This document shows positions 58,463-64,000 of a DNA stretch of 64,000 nucleotides, piece after piece. Numbering within the stretch: position 1 is the first letter of the stretch; each line of letters begins with the position of its first letter. The notes under the pieces are model-generated. The model worked only from the letters and a program-made list of their open reading frames with translations. It was not told the origin of the DNA and searched no databases. Location of the stretch: the NCBI RefSeq assembly GCF_008704655.1, contig NZ_CP023688.1:7942501-8006500 (forward strand), read 5' to 3'. The stretch comes from Streptomyces rimosus (lineage in GTDB: Bacteria; Actinomycetota; Actinomycetes; Streptomycetales; Streptomycetaceae). The position numbers were made by a program, and so were the translations under genes.

Positions 58463-58830
58463 CGGCGCAGCGGACCGCGTCCGGCTCTCCGGGCAGCCAT
58501 CCACGGCACGCCCTCGCCCCGCTGCTCAACTCGCCCGTACGACTGTCCGTGGTGGCGGCCCTCGCGCCGGTCGAGAAGGCCGAATTCGCCCTCGTACGAG
58601 AACTGGTCGAGGTGAGCGACTCCGTACTGTCCAAGCAGGTGGCGGCACTGGAGGCGGCGGGCTGGGTGGCCGTCACCAAGGGCCGGGTGGGCCGTCGCGC
58701 CCGGACCTGGCTGTCGCTCACGGCCGAGGGGCGGGTCGTGTACGAGCGGCACCTGACGGCGCTGAGGGCGATCGCGGAGGGGGCCGGGGCGGCGGCGCGG
58801 GTGCGGGGCGGCTCTGACGAGGGGATGTAA
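58459..58830 (+). CDS. MarR-like winged-helix regulator coupled to the membrane protein gene
   Basis: 123 aa from GTG 58459 (GTGA overlap). Winged helix of the HTH_27 or PadR/MarR-like single-domain group: LAPLLNSPVRLSVVAALAPV, VRELVEVSDSVLSKQVAALE (recognition region), AAGWVAVTKGRVGRRARTWL (wing) and LTAEGRVVYERHLTALRAIA. Proteins of this kind are usually autorepressors. The same two-gene arrangement (4-helix membrane protein then this regulator) suggests a conserved pair, with the membrane protein as target or signal source. Confidence 0.85.
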   Translation: MTAQRTASGSPGSHPRHALAPLLNSPVRLSVVAALAPVEKAEFALVRELVEVSDSVLSKQVAALEAAGWVAVTKGRVGRRARTWLSLTAEGRVVYERHLTALRAIAEGAGAAARVRGGSDEGM

Positions 58831-58910
58831 GCGGGGGTCTGCACGTGGTGGGTGGTGGGCGGGGCCGTCGCCCGGGCGCGTTGTCAGACCCCCGTGTCAC
58901 GATGTGGGAC

Positions 58911-59423
58911 ATGAGCACACCTGGACGTACTTTGCCCCCGATGGACGCCGACGAGCGGACCACACTGGAGAGTTGGCTCGACTTCTACCGCACCACCCTC
59001 GCCCTGAAGTGCGACGGCCTGACCGAGCAGCAGCTCCGCGAGGCGTCCGCGCCGCCTTCGACGCTGACCCTGCTCGGCCTGGTCCGGCACCTGGCGGCGG
59101 TCGAGCGGTTCTGGTTCCGCAGGGTGCTGGTCCAGGAGGACGCACCGACGCTCTTCAGCTCCGACCCGGACGCCAGCTCCGCCAACAGCGGCTTCGACCT
59201 CGACGAGTCGGCCACCTACGAGGACGCCCGGCGCATATGGCAGGCCGAGATCGAGCACGCCCGGAAGAACTGCGCTTCCCGCGCGCTGGAGGACACCGGC
59301 GTGTACCGGGGCGGGCCGGTCACCCTGCGCTGGATCTACACCCACATGACCGCCGAGTACGCCCGCCACTGCGGCCAGGCCGACCTGATACGGGAGCGCA
59401 TCGACGGCAGCACGGGCGTCTGA
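58911..59423 (+). CDS. DinB / DUF664 family protein
   Basis: 170 aa four-helix bundle. Motifs include TLESWLDFYRTTLALKCDGL, TLLGLVRHLAAVERFWFRRV and a C-terminal WIYTHMTAEYARHCGQADLI, where the spaced His residues are the usual metal ligands of DinB-like proteins. DUF664 members include mycothiol- or bacillithiol-dependent transferases, so mycothiol-S-transferase-like activity is possible in an actinomycete. Starts ATG 58911 or ATG 58902; neither has a strong ribosome binding site. Single gene. Confidence 0.83.
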   Translation: MSTPGRTLPPMDADERTTLESWLDFYRTTLALKCDGLTEQQLREASAPPSTLTLLGLVRHLAAVERFWFRRVLVQEDAPTLFSSDPDASSANSGFDLDESATYEDARRIWQAEIEHARKNCASRALEDTGVYRGGPVTLRWIYTHMTAEYARHCGQADLIRERIDGSTGV

Positions 59424-59576
59424 GCCGGGTCCGGGGGCCCGGCAGTCCCGCAGACCGGCGGTCCGGCAGTCGCGCGGTGCGGCGGGTTTACGTATACCGC
59501 GCGGCGGACCGCAGTACGCAGACTGGCGCCGGAGCACGCGTCACCGCACCGCAGGCCGCACCGAGCGGAGGGCACC

Positions 59577-60335
59577 GTGACGAACGACTCGACGGCGCAG
59601 GACCGGCAACTGCTGCACGACTACTCCCGCGAGACCCGCGACCCGTACGTCCAGCGGCTCTTGGCGGAGCTGCTCGGCCACGTCAACCGGGCGGGCTTCG
59701 AGCGGACGGCGGGCGCGGGCGGCGGCAACACACGCGACCTCGGGCAGGGCCAGTACGCCGTCTCCTACGCCTACACACCGGACACGACCCGCGCCGACCA
59801 CCTCGCGGTGCTGGTCCACGAGCTGACCCACGTCGCGGTCAACCAGGCGTACGGCTCGCGCATGCTGAACTTCCCGGTGCCCCCGCTGTCCGCGGCGGAG
59901 GAGAACCGGGTGCGGGACGAGACGCCGGGGCGCGAGGAGGACTTTCAGAACGCCGCCCTCCGGCGGGCGGACGCCCGGCGCCGTGACGCCTACGTCGATC
60001 TGGTCATCGGCAACGTCCAGCGGCTGCTGGACGAGTTGCGCGGCTCCGGCCTCCCGGCCGAACGGCAGCGGGCGATACGCACCAAACTGACCGACCACAT
60101 GCGGGCCCGCCCGTACCACGAGTACGACGGCGTCCTCTCGCACGTGCTCACCTGGTCCGACCTGGACGGAGTCGACCGGTCCTCGGCCTTCTACCGCAGC
60201 CTGACCGCGATGGTGGCACAGACGGCCGACTGGCGGGCGGCCGGCGACATCACCTTGCCGCGCCGCCGACGCGGTTTCTTCCGTCGGCTGGGGAGGACGC
60301 TGGCCGCGGCCTTGGGAATGTCCCGGCGGCGATAG
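59577..60335 (+). CDS. Hypothetical protein with a HELTH zincin motif
   Basis: 252 aa from GTG 59577. The motif LVHELTHVAVN (His81, Glu82, His85) is a gluzincin-type zinc site; a third ligand would come from a downstream Glu or His in the helical part (REEDFQNAALRRADARRRDA). The N-terminal region (QDRQLLHDYSRETRDPYVQR) and basic C-terminus (LPRRRRGFFRRLGRTL) match no family I know. No signal peptide or membrane segment. The HExxH resembles that in DUF4157-type proteins of contractile injection systems, but the rest does not. Single gene; proteolytic activity is inferred from the motif alone. Confidence 0.65.
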   Translation: MTNDSTAQDRQLLHDYSRETRDPYVQRLLAELLGHVNRAGFERTAGAGGGNTRDLGQGQYAVSYAYTPDTTRADHLAVLVHELTHVAVNQAYGSRMLNFPVPPLSAAEENRVRDETPGREEDFQNAALRRADARRRDAYVDLVIGNVQRLLDELRGSGLPAERQRAIRTKLTDHMRARPYHEYDGVLSHVLTWSDLDGVDRSSAFYRSLTAMVAQTADWRAAGDITLPRRRRGFFRRLGRTLAAALGMSRRR

Positions 60336-60695
60336 GGGGCGACTCAGCCTCCGACCCACCCCGAGCCTCCGCACCAGCCCCAGGTAAAGCCTTCCCCACA
60401 TCCCCGTAAGCCCCAGCCCATCCACACCCGCGCCCGGTCGCACTCCCACACTCCCAAATCCGCAGATCAAGGCCCCGAATGCGGCCCAATACCCGGTCCC
60501 TCACGCGCCGTTGCGCGCGCCGACGGTCTGTTACGGCCAGGTTGACGGCGCGGCGTCCGAGGAACACCCTCGTTATATAGGTGCTCGATACAACTGACCC
60601 GTGGAGGTGTCGGGCCGCCGGGCCGCGCCGTGCCCGCGCGCGCCGCGCCGGTGTCCGGCGGACCGCCTTCCCGGGCCGGAGCAGGAGGACATGGC
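60336..60695. other. Intergenic region upstream of asparagine synthetase gene
   Basis: 360 bases; C-rich near 60350-60440, with an AT-rich patch ttatata at 60573-60579 that could be a -10 element about 120 bases before the asnB start. No gene seen. Confidence 0.35.
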
Positions 60696-62540
60696 ATGTG
60701 TGGTATCACCGGCTGGATTTCCTTCGATCGTGACCTGCGCTCCGAGCAGGAGACCGTGGACGCGATGACCGAGACGATGTCCTGCCGTGGGCCCGACGAC
60801 CGCGGTACGTGGGTGCAGGGGCCCGCCGCCCTCGGCCACCGCCGTCTCGCGATCATCGACCTGCCGGGCGGCCGCCAGCCGATGACCGTATACCGGGAGG
60901 ACGGCAGCCCGGTCGTCATCGTCTACTCGGGCGAGGCGTACAACTTCGGCGAGCTGCGTGAGGAACTGGCCGGCCGCGGCCACCGGTTCGCCACCGACTC
61001 CGACACCGAGGTGGTCCTGCGGGGATACCTGGAGTGGGGCGAAGGGGTCGCCGAACGGCTCAACGGCATGTACGCGTTCGCCGTCTGGGACGAGCAGCGC
61101 CAGCGGCTCGTCATGATCCGCGACCGGATGGGCATCAAGCCGTTCTACTACTACGAGACGCCCGACGGCGTGCTGTTCGGCTCCGAGCCCAAGGCGATCC
61201 TCGCCAACCCGCTCGCCGAGCGCACCGTCGGCCTGGACGGCGTCCGCGAGCTCTTCGCGTTCGTCAAGACGCCCGGCCACGCCGTATGGGACGGCATGTA
61301 CGAGGTCGAGCCCGGCACGGTGGTCACCGTCGACCGCGGCGGGCTGCGCCGGCACGTGTACTGGTCGCTGGAGACCCGGGCCCACGAGGACGACCGGGAC
61401 ACCTCCGTGGCCCACGTACGGTCGCTGCTCGACGACATCGTCCGCCGGCAGCTCGTCTCCGACGTGCCGCGCTGCACCCTGCTCTCCGGCGGGCTCGACT
61501 CCTCGGCCATGACCGCGCTGGCGGCCCGGCAGCTCGGCGAGGTGGGGGAGACGGTCCGCAGCTTCGCCGTCGACTTCGTCGGCCAGACCGAGCACTTCGT
61601 GGCCGACGACCTGCGCGCCACCCCCGACACGCCGTACGTCCACGACGTGGCCCGCCTCTCCGGCACCGACCACCAGGACATCGTCCTGGACTCGGATTCG
61701 CTGGCCGACCCCGAGGTGCGCGCGAAGGTCATCCGGGCGCGGGACATACCGGTGGGCTTCGGCGACATGGACGCCTCCCTGTACCTGCTTTTCAAGGCGA
61801 TCCGCGAGCACTCCACCGTCGCCCTGTCGGGGGAGTCGGCCGACGAGGTCTTCGGCGGCTACAAGCAGTTCTTCGACGAGGAGGCCCGCCGCGCCGAAAC
61901 GTTCCCGTGGCTGGTGCGCTTCGCCGAGCACTTCGGTGACGACGGCAGCGTGCTCATCCCCGCGCTGGCCGACACCCTCGACCTGCGCTCGTACGTCCGG
62001 GACGGCTACCGCACCGCGGTCAAGGAGATACAGCGCCTGGACGGGGAGAGCGACTTCGAGTTCCGGATGCGCAAGGTCAGCTACCTGCACCTGACCCGGT
62101 TCGTCCGCATCCTGCTCGACCGCAAGGACCGCGCGAGCATGGCCGTCGGCCTGGAGGTGCGGGTGCCGTTCTGCGACCACCGGCTGGTGGAGTACGTCTA
62201 CAACACGCCGTGGGCGCTGAAGTCGTTCGACGGGCGCGAGAAGAGCCTGCTGCGCGAGGCCACCGCCGATGTGCTGCCGAAGTCGGTCTACGACCGGGTC
62301 AAGAGCCCGTACCCGTCCACGCAGGACCCCAAGTACGCGATCGCGCTCCAGCACCACGCCAAGGACCTGCTCGCCAGCTCCTCGCACCCGGTCTTCGACA
62401 TCGTCGACCGTGCCTGGCTCAAGCGGGCGGTCGAGCACGACGCGCCGCAGATCACCCAGGCGTCCCGCAAGGGCCTCGAAAAGACGCTGGACCTGGCCCT
62501 GTGGTTGGACATGTACCGGCCCCGCCTTACGCTTTCCTGA
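60696..62540 (+). CDS. asnB: Asparagine synthase (glutamine-hydrolysing), AsnB type
   Basis: 614 aa. GCAGGAGG lies 7 bases before ATG 60696, leaving Cys2 (MCGITGWISF) as the nucleophile after Met removal. The class II glutaminase domain (to ~residue 215) has SCRGPDDRGTW and RRLAIIDLPGG. The synthetase domain carries the PP-loop LLSGGLDSSAMTAL and ALSGESADEVFGGYKQFF, then LDRKDRASMAVGLEVRVPFC. It converts aspartate, glutamine and ATP to asparagine; in streptomycetes related copies also amidate metabolites or cell-wall precursors. It is followed after 18 bases by a MarR gene. Confidence 0.92.
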   Translation: MCGITGWISFDRDLRSEQETVDAMTETMSCRGPDDRGTWVQGPAALGHRRLAIIDLPGGRQPMTVYREDGSPVVIVYSGEAYNFGELREELAGRGHRFATDSDTEVVLRGYLEWGEGVAERLNGMYAFAVWDEQRQRLVMIRDRMGIKPFYYYETPDGVLFGSEPKAILANPLAERTVGLDGVRELFAFVKTPGHAVWDGMYEVEPGTVVTVDRGGLRRHVYWSLETRAHEDDRDTSVAHVRSLLDDIVRRQLVSDVPRCTLLSGGLDSSAMTALAARQLGEVGETVRSFAVDFVGQTEHFVADDLRATPDTPYVHDVARLSGTDHQDIVLDSDSLADPEVRAKVIRARDIPVGFGDMDASLYLLFKAIREHSTVALSGESADEVFGGYKQFFDEEARRAETFPWLVRFAEHFGDDGSVLIPALADTLDLRSYVRDGYRTAVKEIQRLDGESDFEFRMRKVSYLHLTRFVRILLDRKDRASMAVGLEVRVPFCDHRLVEYVYNTPWALKSFDGREKSLLREATADVLPKSVYDRVKSPYPSTQDPKYAIALQHHAKDLLASSSHPVFDIVDRAWLKRAVEHDAPQITQASRKGLEKTLDLALWLDMYRPRLTLS

Positions 62541-62558
62541 CCCGAACCGGGCGGCGCG

Positions 62559-62999
62559 ATGGGCTGGGCGATGACAATCGGTGACGACGCGGCACTGCAA
62601 CTGGTGATTTCCCTGCACCGGCTGACCCGGAGCCTGCGCAGAGCCGCGGCGGCCGGCGGTATCGGGCCGACCCAGCTCGCGGTACTGGCCCTGCTGACCC
62701 AGCAGGGCCCCTCCCGGATCGGCGAGATCGCGGCCTGGGTCCCCTGCTCCCAGCCGACCGCCACCTCGGCCGTACTGGGCCTGGAGTCGGCCGGGCTGAT
62801 CCGCCGCGAACCCGACCCCACCGACGGGCGGGCCAGCCGCATCCTGGCCACCGAACGCGGCGCGGCCGCACTCGCCGACATCGCACGCGGCGAGGCCGAG
62901 GTGCTGGCCAAGCGCCTGGCCTCGCTGCGCCCCGACGAGATCCGCCGGCTCGCCGAGGCGGGCCCGCTGCTGCGGCGGCTGGCGGAGGCGGCGGACTGA
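62559..62999 (+). CDS. MarR family transcriptional regulator
   Basis: 146 aa from ATG 62559; the in-frame ATG 62571 (MTIGDDAALQLVI) is equally likely. Typical MarR winged helix: GIGPTQLAVLALLTQQGPSR, IGEIAAWVPCSQPTATSAVL (recognition helix), and the wing LIRREPDPTDGRASRILATE. It lies 18 bases after asnB, same strand, so it is probably in that transcript. The Cys in the recognition region (VPCSQPT) could sense oxidants, which is speculative. A small hairpin gccgcc-acca-ggcggc follows at 63006-63021. Confidence 0.88.
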   Translation: MGWAMTIGDDAALQLVISLHRLTRSLRRAAAAGGIGPTQLAVLALLTQQGPSRIGEIAAWVPCSQPTATSAVLGLESAGLIRREPDPTDGRASRILATERGAAALADIARGEAEVLAKRLASLRPDEIRRLAEAGPLLRRLAEAAD

Positions 63000-63141
63000 G
63001 GATCTGCCGCCACCAGGCGGCTCACGGTGACATGCGTACGTACCCGGGCATGGACCCCGCCTGCCCAGGTACTCAAGCGGCGCACATCCTGACCCAGTTG
63101 ACGGAACAGCACCTTCCGAAAACGCCGCACCGGAGGTACGC

Positions 63142-64000
63142 ATGTCCAGCACGACGGTACGGGCCGACGAGGCGACCGCCCGGCTGCTGCCCGAAGTGAC
63201 CGCGTTCATCGAACGGCAGCTGGACGACTACCCCGACGCCTGCGGACCGCTGCGCACCACCGTACGGAAGGTGATCGACCGCGGCCGTTGCGAACGCAAC
63301 GAGACCGCGCTGCCGTTGCTGACCCACGCGGCCATCACCGGCGTCCCCGAGCCGGCCGTACCGGTCGCCGCCGCCCACCTGCTGTGGTGGCGGGCCGCCA
63401 ACGCCTTCGACGACATCGCCGACGGACACGCGGACGCCACCCTGTACGGCCTCGGCACCGGGCCCGCCCTGATGGCCGCGCTCGAATGCGGCCACGGCCT
63501 GCCGCTGCGCGCCCTCGCCGCCCTCGACCTCCCGGCCGCCCTGCGGGAGAGCCTGATCAGCGACTACCTCGACGGCTGGACCCTGACCAACGACGGCCGG
63601 ATCAGGGACCTGGTCAACACCGTGGCGACGGTCGACCCGCAGTCCGTGCTGACGACGTACGAGCACAAGGGCGGCTCCGCGTACGCGATGGCCTGCGGCA
63701 TGACCGCGCGCATCGCGGGCTGCGCCGACGCCGTGACCGCGGCGTGGCGCGAGTTCGGGTACACGGTCGGCACGCTGCTGCAGTTCCGTATCGACGAGGA
63801 GGACCTGCGGGACGAGCGGGCGGCGGAACTGCGTTCCGGCACCGCCACCTACCGCCTGGTCTGCGCCGTGCGGCGGCTCACCGGCACCGAGCGGCGGCGG
63901 GCGCTGCGGCTCCTGGCGGAGGCGGCCGACAGCCCCGGCAGCCGAGCGGAGATCAAGGCCATGCTCCTGGACCCCGCCGTCCAGGCCGCGACACTCGCGA
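63142..64000 (+). CDS. Polyprenyl (isoprenyl) diphosphate synthase, cut by window end
   Basis: ATG 63142 with CGGAGG 5 bases upstream; 286 codons are visible and the frame is open at the right edge. The all-helical prenyltransferase fold is indicated by the first Asp-rich motif DDIAD at residues 90-94 (NAFDDIADGHAD), Lys176 in TYEHKGGSAYAMACGMTARI, and a second acidic motif IDEEDLRDE at 217-225, a variant of DDxxD. It would condense IPP with allylic diphosphates. Residues around the first motif differ from housekeeping GGPP/heptaprenyl synthases, suggesting a secondary-metabolism enzyme. What follows the window may be the rest of a terpene cluster. Confidence 0.78.
   Translation, partial: MSSTTVRADEATARLLPEVTAFIERQLDDYPDACGPLRTTVRKVIDRGRCERNETALPLLTHAAITGVPEPAVPVAAAHLLWWRAANAFDDIADGHADATLYGLGTGPALMAALECGHGLPLRALAALDLPAALRESLISDYLDGWTLTNDGRIRDLVNTVATVDPQSVLTTYEHKGGSAYAMACGMTARIAGCADAVTAAWREFGYTVGTLLQFRIDEEDLRDERAAELRSGTATYRLVCAVRRLTGTERRRALRLLAEAADSPGSRAEIKAMLLDPAVQAATLA

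Overview
The window is very GC-rich DNA with strongly G/C-biased third codon positions, frequent GTG starts and many 4-base start/stop overlaps. With an AfsR/SARP-type regulator, PAS-GAF-SpoIIE phosphatase, DUF5949 and DUF5133 proteins and a large reducing type I PKS, it points to Streptomyces or a close relative. No rRNA, tRNA, CRISPR array, prophage or intact insertion sequence was seen. Coding density is high and the content is typical of an accessory or arm-like chromosomal region.

Layout. 1-3363: end of a FAD amine oxidase, then HglS-type 2-oxoadipate dioxygenase/decarboxylase and an antiquitin-type aldehyde dehydrogenase (lysine/pipecolate/2-aminoadipate catabolism). 3375-6074: STAS protein, MT0933-type small protein, DUF5949 protein, short SLT-fold protein, P-loop kinase. 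6229-9694: two divergent regulator/target pairs (TetR with CocE-type hydrolase; ArsR with an NTF2-like protein). 9820-13875: compact, non-canonical Mrp-like antiporter operon. 13916-16054: PTS-dependent dihydroxyacetone kinase (dhaK, dhaL, dhaM). 16302-17809: WYL regulator divergent from a RidA-like protein.

17901-26585: the most unusual region. A wecB gene is translationally coupled to three paralogous NHL-repeat genes (one full length, one with a 1-base frameshift, one internally deleted), and a family 2 processive glycosyltransferase is divergent from them. This looks like an undescribed surface-polysaccharide/NHL-protein locus. 26670-37271: SARP regulator, alpha/beta hydrolase and a single-module reducing PKS (KS-AT-DH-cMT-ER-KR-ACP) interrupted by an in-frame TAG between KS and AT.

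37905-43975: cupin, NmrA-like SDR, TetR divergent from a quinone-oxidoreductase-like MDR with a clear operator, IclR coupled to an SMP-30 lactonase, DUF5133, and a DHFR-like reductase. 44015-54070: sugar ABC importer, U32-like protein, zinc alcohol dehydrogenase and enolase-superfamily dehydratase, all leftward and divergent from a secreted GH51 arabinofuranosidase; with the lactonase this suggests uptake and oxidative catabolism of L-arabinose or a related sugar. 54129-60335: lipoprotein, stress phosphatase, membrane protein coupled to a winged-helix regulator, DinB-like protein, HELTH zincin. 60696-64000: asparagine synthetase, MarR and a polyprenyl synthetase cut by the window end.
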